DNA of 64,000 nucleotides, taken from positions 62,001 through 126,000 of the forward strand of contig UEGQ01000012.1 of assembly GCA_900466005.1 (NCBI GenBank). Reading direction: 5' to 3'. Shown here in pieces: positions 7,737 through 15,431 of this stretch. Position numbers and translations under genes: made by a program. How positions within the stretch are numbered: the stretch's first letter is position 1; each line of letters opens with the position of its first letter. Below the pieces are notes generated by a model, which was not told the DNA's origin, did no database searches, and saw only the letters and a program-made list of their open reading frames with translations. The DNA is from Hyphomicrobiales bacterium (lineage in GTDB: Bacteria; Pseudomonadota; Alphaproteobacteria; Rhizobiales; Rhizobiaceae).

Positions 7737-8494
7737 TGTCCGCAGAGAACTCCGCCCATAAGCCCGTCTCCGCCATCGTCACGGGCGCCGGTTCCGGCAT
7801 TGGCAAGGCGATTGCCGAACGGCTCGCTGCCGACGGTTACGCCGTGCTGGTCAACGATCTCTCCGCCGAAAGGGCCGAAGCGGTCGCCGCCGGCATCCGC
7901 AACAGCGGCGGTCTTGCCAAGGGCTTTGCCGGCGATGTCTCCACCGAGGCGGATGTCGCGGCAATCCACGCCGCAGCGGTCGCGGCCCATGGCGAGGTCG
8001 GGCTTATGGTCAACAATGCCGGCATTGCCCATCAGGCGCTGTTCGTAAACCTCAAGGTCGCCGATTTCGACCGCATGTTCGCGGTGCATGTCAGGGGCAA
8101 CTTCCTGATGACCAGCGCCGTGCTGCCGGCCATGCTCGCCGCCGGCCATGGCGTCATCGTCAACATCGCCTCTCAGCTCGGCCAGATCGGCGGCATCGAA
8201 CTCGTCCACTATTCCGGCGCGAAGGCCGCGATCATCGGCATGACAAAGGCACTGGCGCGCGAGGTATCGAGCCGCGGCGTACGGGTCAATGCGGTGGCGC
8301 CCGGTCCGATCAACACTCCCCTCGTCATGGAGCTTTCCGACGACTGGCGCGCCCGCAAGCGTTCGGAACTGCCGCTCGGCCGCTTCGGCGAACCGGAGGA
8401 AGTGGCCGCAACCGTCGCCTTCCTCGCTTCCGACGCAGCGAGCCTGTTCGTCGGCCAGACCCTTGGGCCCAATTCGGGCGACGTCATGCTTTGA
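7733..8494 (+). CDS. SDR-family oxidoreductase (first of two)
   Basis: A 253-residue classical short-chain dehydrogenase: cofactor motif TGAGSGIG near residue 17, NNAG near 93, catalytic Ser in NIASQ and YxxxK as YSGAK near 163, and the PGPI motif after it. It would oxidise or reduce a hydroxyl/keto group with NAD(P); the substrate is not evident. It overlaps the preceding permease gene by 4 bases and precedes a second SDR by 12 bases, so the operon carries two consecutive dehydrogenase steps or two stereospecific forms. Confidence 0.9.
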   Translation: MMSAENSAHKPVSAIVTGAGSGIGKAIAERLAADGYAVLVNDLSAERAEAVAAGIRNSGGLAKGFAGDVSTEADVAAIHAAAVAAHGEVGLMVNNAGIAHQALFVNLKVADFDRMFAVHVRGNFLMTSAVLPAMLAAGHGVIVNIASQLGQIGGIELVHYSGAKAAIIGMTKALAREVSSRGVRVNAVAPGPINTPLVMELSDDWRARKRSELPLGRFGEPEEVAATVAFLASDAASLFVGQTLGPNSGDVML

Positions 8495-8506
8495 GGAACA
8501 GATAAC

Positions 8507-9274
8507 ATGTCCAGCAGCAAGAATCGCATTGTCCTCGTCACCGGAGCCGGCATCGGCATTGGCCGGGGCACCGCAAAGGCCTTTGCCGCTCTCGGCGATC
8601 ATGTCGTCGTCACCGACATTCTCGAGAAGGAAGGCAATGCCGTCGTCTCCGAAATCGTCGATGCCGGCGGCTCGGCGGAGTTCATCCGCTACGACGTCGG
8701 CGCAAAGGAAGCCGCAGACGCCATCGTCGCCGATGTCGAGGCCCGTCTCGGCCCGATCGACGTCATCGTCGCCAATGCCGGCATTGCGCATCGCACGCCG
8801 CTTGCCGAGCTGACCGACGAGAAGTGGGACCTCACCCTCGATATCGACCTCAAGGGCATCTTCCGCCTCGTGCGGGCGGCAGCGCCTGCCATGCGCGCCC
8901 GCAAGTCGGGTTCGATCGTCGCGCTCTCCTCGATCATGGGCGTCGCCTATGGCTGGGACGAGCATGTCCATTATTCGACCGCCAAGGCCGGCGTCGTCGG
9001 ACTGGTCAGGGCGCTCGCCGTCGAGCTTGCCCGCGATGGCGTGCGCGTCAACGGCATCGCGCCAGGCTACATCCGCACCGCCCAGCTTCTGTCGGAGGAG
9101 AACTCGCTCGGCCCGGCCGGCGCGGAAAAGGCGGCCGAATTCATACCGATGGGCCGTCTCGGCGAGGCCGAAGACATCGCCGACGTCATCACCTTTCTGG
9201 CGTCGCACGGCGCGAGATACATGACCGGCCAGGTGCTGGTCGTGGATGGGGGCCTCCTGGTGGGGCGCTACTGA
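8507..9274 (+). CDS. SDR-family oxidoreductase (second of two)
   Basis: A 255-residue classical SDR with TGAGIGIG near residue 13, NAGIAHRTPL near 92, SSIMG with the catalytic Ser and YSTAK near 159. The C-terminus ends DGGLLVGRY, typical of 3-oxoacyl-ACP-reductase-like members. Its similarity to the preceding SDR is moderate, so they are separate paralogues and not a recent duplication. It is followed by a hairpin at 9281-9304 and then the binding-protein gene. Confidence 0.9.
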   Translation: MSSSKNRIVLVTGAGIGIGRGTAKAFAALGDHVVVTDILEKEGNAVVSEIVDAGGSAEFIRYDVGAKEAADAIVADVEARLGPIDVIVANAGIAHRTPLAELTDEKWDLTLDIDLKGIFRLVRAAAPAMRARKSGSIVALSSIMGVAYGWDEHVHYSTAKAGVVGLVRALAVELARDGVRVNGIAPGYIRTAQLLSEENSLGPAGAEKAAEFIPMGRLGEAEDIADVITFLASHGARYMTGQVLVVDGGLLVGRY

Positions 9275-9280
9275 ACCGGT

Positions 9281-9304
9281 TTCCGGCGGAGACAACCGCC
9301 GGAA
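9281..9304 (+). terminator. Hairpin upstream of binding-protein gene
   Basis: TTCCGGCGG pairs perfectly with CCGCCGGAA across a 6-base loop. There is no U-run, so it may be an RNA-processing or stability hairpin between the SDR and binding-protein cistrons and not a full terminator. Confidence 0.45.
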
Positions 9305-9376
9305 CGGAAGAGAAGACAAGCGGGGTCTCGGCGCGACCGGGCTTCGGGGAGCAATCAAGAATTGGAGAGAAGAGAC

Positions 9377-10609
9377 ATGTCCATCATGGAAATGAACCGC
9401 CGTTCGCTTCTGAAGCGTTCTGCCGGCGCCTTCGCGCTGGCGATGGGTGGCGGCACGCCCTTCCTGTCGTCGCGCGCCGCCTTTGCCGCCGCCGGCGATC
9501 TCGCCAGCCAGCAGCTGCGCACCATCGGCCTTTCGGTCACCGTTCAGGAACGCATCCTCGAGGAATTCAAGAAGGCCTCCGGCGTCGGCTCGACCTCGGG
9601 CACCGCAGCCACCTATCCCGACGCCCAGACCAAGATCCTGTCCGGTTCGAAGGACTATGATTGCTGGGAAATCATTGCCGAGCGCCTGCCGTCGATCGTC
9701 ATGACCGACAATGTCGAGACCCTGCCGGCTGCATCGCTGAAGAACTGGGCGAACATCCGCGACACCTTCACCAGGCCGAGCGACAAGTGGGACCTGAAGT
9801 CCCAGATCGTCGGCCAGATCTGGGCCGACGAAGGCCAAACCATGCTGAACATGGTTCCCGCCGTCTACAACTACGATTCCATCGGCTACAATCCCGATGT
9901 CGTCACCGCGGAAGAGGCCAATACCTGGGCCTGCATCTTCGATCCGAAGTGGAAGGGCAAGTCCGGCCTCAACACCGATCCGCTGATCGCCTTCGGCCAG
10001 GCCATCATGGCGATGAACTCGCTCGGCCTTTCCGACGTCAAGAACCCCGGCAACCCCTCCGCGGACCAGATCGACGAAGCCGCGAAGTTCCTGGTGTCGA
10101 AGAAGAAGGAAGGCCAGTTCCGCGCTCTCTGGGGCGATTTCGGCGAACTCGTCAACTTCATGGCATCCGGCGAAATGGTTGTCTGCGACGCATGGCAGCC
10201 TGCCGTCATGGCCGTCAAGGCACAGGGCAAGCCCGCCAAGTACGCGGTTCCGAAGGAAGGCTATCGCGGCTGGGCCATCGGCCCGGCGATGATTGCCGGC
10301 TCCACCAACAAGGAAGCCGTCATCGCCTATGCCGACTACTGGCTCTCGGGCGAACCGGGCATCACCGTTTCCGAGCAGGGCTACTACTCGCCCTCGACCA
10401 ATATCAAGAACGTCATGGACCCCGACAAGTATGCCTTCTGGTACGAGGGCAAGCCGTGGGTCGGCACGCCCGAACGCGGCATCAACGAAGGTGACCTTCG
10501 TGATGGCGGTTCGCTGGAGGAACGCGCAAGCAACGTCGCCTACTGGCACCAGTGGCCGGATGAATACGACCATCTCGTCCAGAAGTGGGACGAATTCCTC
10601 AACGCGTAA
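9377..10609 (+). CDS. Periplasmic substrate-binding protein of PotD type, Tat-exported
   Basis: A 410-residue extracellular binding protein. The ATG at 9377 gives a twin-arginine signal (NRRSLLKRSAGAFALAMGGG) ending near AAFAAAG; a longer TTG start at 9362 is less likely. The family (PotD/PotF-like) captures a small cationic or amide-type ligand in the periplasm and hands it to the PotB/PotC-type pore. Tat export implies folding before export. A paralogue at 14196-15416 shares the C-terminal pattern (GYRxW, QGYYxS, WYxGxP, final WDEFLN/WMQLVG) but has no signal peptide. Confidence 0.9.
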   Translation: MSIMEMNRRSLLKRSAGAFALAMGGGTPFLSSRAAFAAAGDLASQQLRTIGLSVTVQERILEEFKKASGVGSTSGTAATYPDAQTKILSGSKDYDCWEIIAERLPSIVMTDNVETLPAASLKNWANIRDTFTRPSDKWDLKSQIVGQIWADEGQTMLNMVPAVYNYDSIGYNPDVVTAEEANTWACIFDPKWKGKSGLNTDPLIAFGQAIMAMNSLGLSDVKNPGNPSADQIDEAAKFLVSKKKEGQFRALWGDFGELVNFMASGEMVVCDAWQPAVMAVKAQGKPAKYAVPKEGYRGWAIGPAMIAGSTNKEAVIAYADYWLSGEPGITVSEQGYYSPSTNIKNVMDPDKYAFWYEGKPWVGTPERGINEGDLRDGGSLEERASNVAYWHQWPDEYDHLVQKWDEFLNA

Positions 10610-10617
10610 CCGTCTGA

Positions 10618-10651
10618 CGCCCGCCTTCGCTCACCCCGGCGAAGGCGGGCG
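10618..10651 (+). terminator. Strong intra-operon hairpin after the binding-protein gene
   Basis: CGCCCGCCTTCGC and GCGAAGGCGGGCG form a 13-bp perfect stem with an 8-base loop, 9 bases after the stop. No T-run follows and the next operon gene starts at 10701. It probably protects or trims the binding-protein message, giving it higher expression than the following cistrons. Confidence 0.55.
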
Positions 10652-10700
10652 CCGGAACCCCATTGGCATCAGGGGCATTAGGAAAGCTACGGAGTCTGCG

Positions 10701-11810
10701 ATGATTTACGACCTCGAACTGATGAAGGTCGGCAAGGTGTACGACAACGGCACCACCGCTGTTGCCGAATTCGATCTGGCCGTGACCAAGGGCGAGTTCA
10801 TCGCGTTTCTCGGTCCTTCCGGCTGCGGCAAGACGACGACGCTCCGCATGATCGCCGGTTTCGAGAGCATCTCGTCCGGGGACATGCTGATCAAGGGCGT
10901 GCGCATGAACGACGTGCCCGCGCAGCGTCGGCCGACCTCAACGATCTTCCAGAACTACGCGCTGTTTCCGCATATGACCGTGCGCCGCAATGTCGGCTAC
11001 GGCCTTGCGGTCAAGGGCCTGCCGAAGGCGGAAATGGATGCCAAGGTGGACCGTATCCTCGCCGCGCTCGGCCTCGAGGACATCGCCGACCGCAAGCCCG
11101 AGCGTCTTTCCGGCGGCCAGCGCCAGCGCATAGCGCTTGCCCGCGGCCTCGTGGTCGAGCCGGATATCCTGCTTCTCGACGAACCGCTCGGCGCGCTCGA
11201 CGCCAACCTGCGCAAGGCGATCCAGAACGAGCTGAAGCTCCTGCAGAAGAACCTCGGCGTCACCTTCATCTTCGTCACCCATGCCCAGTCGGAGGCGCTG
11301 GCGCTTTCGGACCGGGTGGTGGTGATGAACCAGGGCCGCGTCGAGCAGATCAGTCCGCCGCACCAGCTCTACACCCGGCCCGATACCCCCTTCGTGGCGC
11401 AGTTCGTCGGCCGCAACACCATCTTCTCCGGCGTCATCAAGGGCAGCGAAGGCGGCATGGCCGTGGCCGAGACGGCATCGGGCACGCTGACCGGCAAGCC
11501 TTCCTTTGCGCTTGCCAGCGGTGTGCCGATCAACCTCGTCGTGCCGGCCGAAGCCATCGAGGTCTTTCCCGCCGCCGACGCGCGGCGTGACCGGCTCGCC
11601 AGCGAATTCGGCGACAATCTCATCGATGCACGGATCGACCGTTTCGACGTGGTCGGCCACATCTCGCATCTCAACGTCACCCTGTCCGACAATCGCAGCA
11701 TCATGCTCGAAGGACATGTTGAAAAATACCGCCCGGACACCTTCGCCATCGGTTCTCAGGTCATCCTCTCATGGAGCCCCGAGCAGGCAACCGTGATCCC
11801 GGCGCTCTGA
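10701..11810 (+). CDS. ABC transporter ATPase (PotA type) with complete motifs
   Basis: A 369-residue ATPase: Walker A GPSGCGKTT, Q-loop IFQNYALFPH, signature LSGGQRQR, Walker B ILLLDEP, D-loop GALD, H-loop VTHAQSEAL, then a TOBE-like C-terminal domain. ATG at 10701 has GGAG upstream. It is the second ATPase of the operon; the first (4877-5950) lacks the H-loop His. A heterodimer would have one complete and one impaired nucleotide site. Alternatively each ATPase could serve the same pore as a homodimer. Confidence 0.9.
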   Translation: MIYDLELMKVGKVYDNGTTAVAEFDLAVTKGEFIAFLGPSGCGKTTTLRMIAGFESISSGDMLIKGVRMNDVPAQRRPTSTIFQNYALFPHMTVRRNVGYGLAVKGLPKAEMDAKVDRILAALGLEDIADRKPERLSGGQRQRIALARGLVVEPDILLLDEPLGALDANLRKAIQNELKLLQKNLGVTFIFVTHAQSEALALSDRVVVMNQGRVEQISPPHQLYTRPDTPFVAQFVGRNTIFSGVIKGSEGGMAVAETASGTLTGKPSFALASGVPINLVVPAEAIEVFPAADARRDRLASEFGDNLIDARIDRFDVVGHISHLNVTLSDNRSIMLEGHVEKYRPDTFAIGSQVILSWSPEQATVIPAL

Positions 11811-11849
11811 TACCCATTCAATAAGAAGACACGACAGGAGGTTCTTCAC

Positions 11850-12731
11850 ATGGCAAAGGAAATTCTCTGCAGCTTCGGCATCGACGTCGATGCGGTCGCC
11901 GGCTGGCTCGGCTCCTATGGCGGCGAGGATTCGCCGGACGACATCTCGCGCGGCCTGTTTGCCGGCGAAGTCGGCTCGATGCGTCTCCTGAAGCTTTTCG
12001 AACGCTTCGGCATCAAGACCACATGGTTTATCCCCGGCCACTCCATCGAGACCTTCCCGGAGCAGATGAAGGCAGTTGCGGAAGCCGGCCATGAAATCGG
12101 CATACACGGCTACAGCCATGAAAACCCAATCGCCATGACCCGCGAGCAGGAGATCGAGATCCTCGACAAGTGCATCGATCTCGTCACCCAGCTTTCGGGC
12201 AAGCGGCCGACCGGTTACGTCGCGCCGTGGTGGGAGTTCTCCAACGTCACCAACGAGTTGCTCCTGGAACGCGGCATCAAGTACGACCACTCCCTGATGC
12301 ACAACGACTTCACGCCCTATTACGTGCGTGTCGGCGACAGCTGGACCAAGATCGACTATTCGAAGAAGCCGTCCGACTGGATGATCCCACTGAAGCGCGG
12401 CGTCGAGACGGACCTGATCGAAATCCCGGCAAACTGGTATCTCGACGACCTGCCGCCGATGATGTTCATCAAGAAGTCGCCGAACAGCCACGGCTTCGTC
12501 AATCCGCGCGATATCGAGCAAATGTGGCGCGACCAGTTCGACTGGGTCTACCGCGAGATGGATTACGCCGTCTTCCCGATCACCATCCATCCCGATGTCG
12601 CCGGTCGCCCGCAGGTTCTGATGATGCTGGAACGTCTTTACGAACACATGAGCAAGCATCCGGGCGTGAAATTCGTTACCATGAACGAAATCGCCGACGA
12701 CTTCGCCAGGCGCTTCCCGCGCAAGAAGTAA
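11850..12731 (+). CDS. Polysaccharide-deacetylase (NodB/CE4) superfamily amidohydrolase, PuuE/imidase-like
   Basis: A 293-residue cytoplasmic protein without signal peptide. Its length and motifs (FGIDVDA near residue 10, IGIHGYSHE near 86-94, WYLDDLPP) match the HpPgdA/PuuE branch of the CE4 fold. Characterised members of this branch, such as bacterial cyclic imide hydrolase and allantoinase PuuE, open small cyclic amides with one metal ion; they do not act on polysaccharides. The metal-site Asp (in GIDVD) and His (in HGYSH) are visible. Context with an amidase, a CobW GTPase and polyamine-type transport supports a small amide or imide substrate; the exact one is unknown. Confidence 0.75.
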   Translation: MAKEILCSFGIDVDAVAGWLGSYGGEDSPDDISRGLFAGEVGSMRLLKLFERFGIKTTWFIPGHSIETFPEQMKAVAEAGHEIGIHGYSHENPIAMTREQEIEILDKCIDLVTQLSGKRPTGYVAPWWEFSNVTNELLLERGIKYDHSLMHNDFTPYYVRVGDSWTKIDYSKKPSDWMIPLKRGVETDLIEIPANWYLDDLPPMMFIKKSPNSHGFVNPRDIEQMWRDQFDWVYREMDYAVFPITIHPDVAGRPQVLMMLERLYEHMSKHPGVKFVTMNEIADDFARRFPRKK

Positions 12732-12754
12732 GCCCGGCGGTAATAGGTATAATC

Positions 12755-12780
12755 GCGCCGGCCTTTAAGAGGGCCGGCGC
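12755..12780 (+). terminator. Hairpin between the deacetylase-fold gene and the small Cys protein gene
   Basis: GCGCCGGCC and GGCCGGCGC form a 9-bp perfect stem with an 8-base loop, directly ahead of the ribosome-binding site (GGAGG at 12791-12795) of the next gene. No T-run; possibly a partial attenuator or processing site. Confidence 0.45.
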
Positions 12781-12802
12781 ATTCCAAATCGGAGGCAGCA
12801 GG

Positions 12803-13135
12803 ATGTGCTCGCTTTGTGGCGTCCTTGGCGGCGCGGAACACTGGTCCGATGCGGCGGCAAGGCCCGGCGTCTTCACCCGCAATGTCGAGCGGATCGATCG
12901 CCGCCGGGAACGGGCGAACCGCGTTGCCGCCGCCAACCGCATCCTTGCGGCCTACGGGCTCACGCTTTCCGACTGGCAGGGATCTTCCTTCGTGCTTGCC
13001 AACAAGACCGGCAAGAGCGAAGTGGTCGAGGATCTCGGCCATCTCTGGCCCGCCGCCGAACGCATGATCGGCCGGCCCTGCGACCCTCTCGATCCGGGTC
13101 TCGTCACCCGGCTGGAGGGCGAACGAAGTGTCTGA
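12803..13135 (+). CDS. Small protein with N-terminal CSLCG motif, partner of CobW GTPase (unrecognised family)
   Basis: A 110-residue protein starting MCSLCGVLGG with two Cys spaced CxxC and a third Cys near residue 94 (RPCDP). The centre is basic and helical (RIDRRRERANRVAAANRIL). ATG at 12803 has a perfect GGAGG 8 bases upstream. It overlaps the following CobW-like GTPase gene by 8 bases, so the two are translationally coupled. The CxxC suggests metal binding, and the coupling suggests it helps the GTPase deliver or sense a metal. Function is inferred only. Confidence 0.7.
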   Translation: MCSLCGVLGGAEHWSDAAARPGVFTRNVERIDRRRERANRVAAANRILAAYGLTLSDWQGSSFVLANKTGKSEVVEDLGHLWPAAERMIGRPCDPLDPGLVTRLEGERSV

Positions 13136-14186
13136 GATTCCACAGTTTACAGCTGTCAACTTGTTGACCGGTTTCCTCGGCTCCGGCAAAACCACGCTGC
13201 TTCGCCGGATGCTCGCCGATCCGGCGCTCGCCGATACCGCCGTTCTCATCAACGAGTTCGGCGAGGCCGGGCTCGACCATCATCTTGTCGAGCGCATCGA
13301 CGAGAACATGATGCTGCTGCAATCCGGCTGCATCTGCTGCACCGTGCGCGGCGAACTGGTCGACGCCCTGCGGGACCTGCATTCGCGCCGCGAACGCGGC
13401 CTCATCCCCGCCTTCTCGCGGGTGATGATCGAAAGCACAGGCCTGGCCGATCCCTTCCCCACGCTTTCCACCATCAAGGCCGATCCGGTGCTACGGCATC
13501 ACTTCAGACCCGGAAACGTCATCACGACAGTCGATGCGGTAAACGGCGAAGGCAATCTCGACGTCTACGTGGAATCCAACCGTCAGGCGGCGATCGCCGA
13601 CTGGCTGGTGCTGACGAAGACCGATCTCGCCGGCGCGGAAGCCGCCGAGGTCCTTGAAAAACGCCTGCGCCAGCTCAACCCCGATGCGACCGTGATCGAC
13701 GTGCATGACGAGGCTCTCTCGGTCGTCGCCCTCCTCGGCTCCTTCGACGCCACCCGTGGCAACGGCCTGCAATCGATAAGCGGCTTCTACTGCGAGGACA
13801 GCCGCGCACTGGTGACGGCGAGCGGCGAGGCCCACAGCGCCGCCTTCCGCTCCTTCGTCATCACCATTGACCACGCCATCGATTGGACCGCCTTCGGCAT
13901 CTGGCTCACCATGCTGCTCAACCGCCATGGCGACCGCGTGCTTCGGGTGAAGGGCATCCTCAACATTGCCGGAGAGAAAAGGCCGGTCGCCATCCACGGC
14001 GTCCAGCATCTGGTGCACACCCCGGTCCACATGGGGGGCTGGCCCTCGGAGGATTGCCGTTCCCACATCGTCTTTATTGTTGACGGTCTCGATCCGAAAT
14101 TGTTGAAACGGTCCTTCGAAGCGTTTGCGGTCGTCTCATCCGAACCCGCCCATGGCCCGACGCCGATAATGAGACAGAACCGGTAG
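13128..14186 (+). CDS. CobW/COG0523-family G3E GTPase (metallochaperone)
   Basis: A 352-residue protein with Walker A GFLGSGKTT near residue 16, the diagnostic CxCC metal-binding motif as CICC near 67, ESTGLADP, the guanine motif TKTD near 164 and a C-terminal CobW_C domain (GILNIAGEKRPVAIHGVQH). COG0523 proteins bind Zn, Co or similar ions and use GTP to insert them into client enzymes. The GTG start at 13128 lies inside the preceding gene. A plausible client is the metal-dependent deacetylase-fold enzyme of the same operon (11850-12731); this is inference. Confidence 0.88.
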   Translation: MSEIPQFTAVNLLTGFLGSGKTTLLRRMLADPALADTAVLINEFGEAGLDHHLVERIDENMMLLQSGCICCTVRGELVDALRDLHSRRERGLIPAFSRVMIESTGLADPFPTLSTIKADPVLRHHFRPGNVITTVDAVNGEGNLDVYVESNRQAAIADWLVLTKTDLAGAEAAEVLEKRLRQLNPDATVIDVHDEALSVVALLGSFDATRGNGLQSISGFYCEDSRALVTASGEAHSAAFRSFVITIDHAIDWTAFGIWLTMLLNRHGDRVLRVKGILNIAGEKRPVAIHGVQHLVHTPVHMGGWPSEDCRSHIVFIVDGLDPKLLKRSFEAFAVVSSEPAHGPTPIMRQNR

Positions 14187-14195
14187 TCCGCGCGC

Positions 14196-15416
14196 ATGAG
14201 AAAATCCAGATCTGCGATGTCCCAACTCGCCACGCCCGCGCTGGCAACGGCCGGCCGGCCGAAGCTTCGAGTGCTCGGCACGGCAATCTCGCTGCTGGAG
14301 GAGCTGCGCGTCGGCGCGGAAAAGGACCTCGGCATCGAAATCGCCTTCGACAACAACGACTTCCTGACGACCCAGCACAAGGCGGCGCAGGATCCCGGCG
14401 GCTACGACATCTACGACCAGTGCTTCCACAATCTCGATATCGTCTGGTACTGGCGGGCGATCCAGCCGATCGACATCAACCGCATCGCGTTGTGGGACGA
14501 AATCACCGACCTCACCAAGACAGGCCGCATCGCGCCGAATGCGCGGCTCGGGCAGGGCGACGCGCCGGTGAAGAAGCTCTTCGTGCAGCCGAATCTCGAG
14601 CTCGGCGAGACCCCGACCTCGCTCATCTCCATGCTGCCGACCCACCATAACTTCGACAGCTTCGCCTATCGCACGGATCTGGTGAAGGCGCCGTCCGACG
14701 TGGAAAGCTGGGCGAGCCTGTTCGACGAGCGCTGGGCCGGGCGGGTGGCGCTGGTGGACGAACCGGCCATCGGCATTTTCGATGCAGCGCTCGCCGCCCA
14801 ATCCGCCGGGCTGATGGGCTTTGAAAACATCGGCAACATGACGGTCGCGGAAATCGACCGGCTGATCGATCTTCTCGCCGAAAAGAAGCGCAGCGGCTTC
14901 TTCCGCGCCTTCTGGCGCACGGCGGAAGAAGCGGCGCAGCTGATGATGCGGCACGAGACGGAAATCCAGAGCATGTGGTCGACCGGCACGACGATCCTGC
15001 AGGGACAGGGCCTGCCGGTCGATCAGGCGGTGCCGGCCGAGGGATACCGCGCCTGGCATGGCGGCCTCTGCCTTTCGCGCCAGCTTGCCGGGCGAACGCT
15101 CGATGCGGCCTACGACTATCTCAACTGGTGGCTTTCCGGCTGGCCGGGCGCGGTGGTCGCCCGGCAGGGCTATTACATTTCAACGCCGGAGCGCTCGCGC
15201 AGCTACATGAGCGACGCCGAGTGGAACTACTGGTATGCCGGCCGTCCCGCGACCGAGGATCTGCCCGGCCCGGACGGCGGCATCCGCATTCGGGCGGGCT
15301 CGCTGCGCAGCGGCGGTTCCTACTGGCAAAGAGCCAACTCCATCGCGGTGTGGAACACCACGATGGACGAACATAACTATCTCGTCCGGCGCTGGATGCA
15401 GCTCGTCGGTCGATAA
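14196..15416 (+). CDS. Solute-binding-protein-like protein without signal peptide
   Basis: About 400 residues of PotD-like fold, paralogous to the exported binding protein at 9377-10609 (shared GYRAWHGG, QGYYIST, WYAGRP and a closing Trp/Met/Gln tail). The N-terminus (MRKSRSAMSQLATPALATAGRPKL) has two or three basic residues but no long hydrophobic core and no twin arginine, so no usual export signal is seen; an alternative start at 14217 has none either. It may be a cytoplasmic ligand-binding protein (sensor or delivery factor) or an export mode I cannot read. It lies between the CobW gene and the amidase. Confidence 0.8.
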   Translation: MRKSRSAMSQLATPALATAGRPKLRVLGTAISLLEELRVGAEKDLGIEIAFDNNDFLTTQHKAAQDPGGYDIYDQCFHNLDIVWYWRAIQPIDINRIALWDEITDLTKTGRIAPNARLGQGDAPVKKLFVQPNLELGETPTSLISMLPTHHNFDSFAYRTDLVKAPSDVESWASLFDERWAGRVALVDEPAIGIFDAALAAQSAGLMGFENIGNMTVAEIDRLIDLLAEKKRSGFFRAFWRTAEEAAQLMMRHETEIQSMWSTGTTILQGQGLPVDQAVPAEGYRAWHGGLCLSRQLAGRTLDAAYDYLNWWLSGWPGAVVARQGYYISTPERSRSYMSDAEWNYWYAGRPATEDLPGPDGGIRIRAGSLRSGGSYWQRANSIAVWNTTMDEHNYLVRRWMQLVGR

Positions 15417-15431
15417 GCTTGAAAAAGGGGC

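Noticed and set aside
7721-10573. A 950-codon open frame on the minus strand
   Set aside because: It lies exactly opposite two clear SDR genes and a binding-protein gene. Its composition (Asp/Gly/His/Arg rich) is that of a shadow frame caused by high GC at third positions; no domain is recognisable.
11850-12731. Peptidoglycan or Nod-factor deacetylase
   Set aside because: The fold is that of NodB, but there is no signal peptide or membrane anchor and length and motifs fit the cytoplasmic PuuE/imidase branch; the operon is catabolic.
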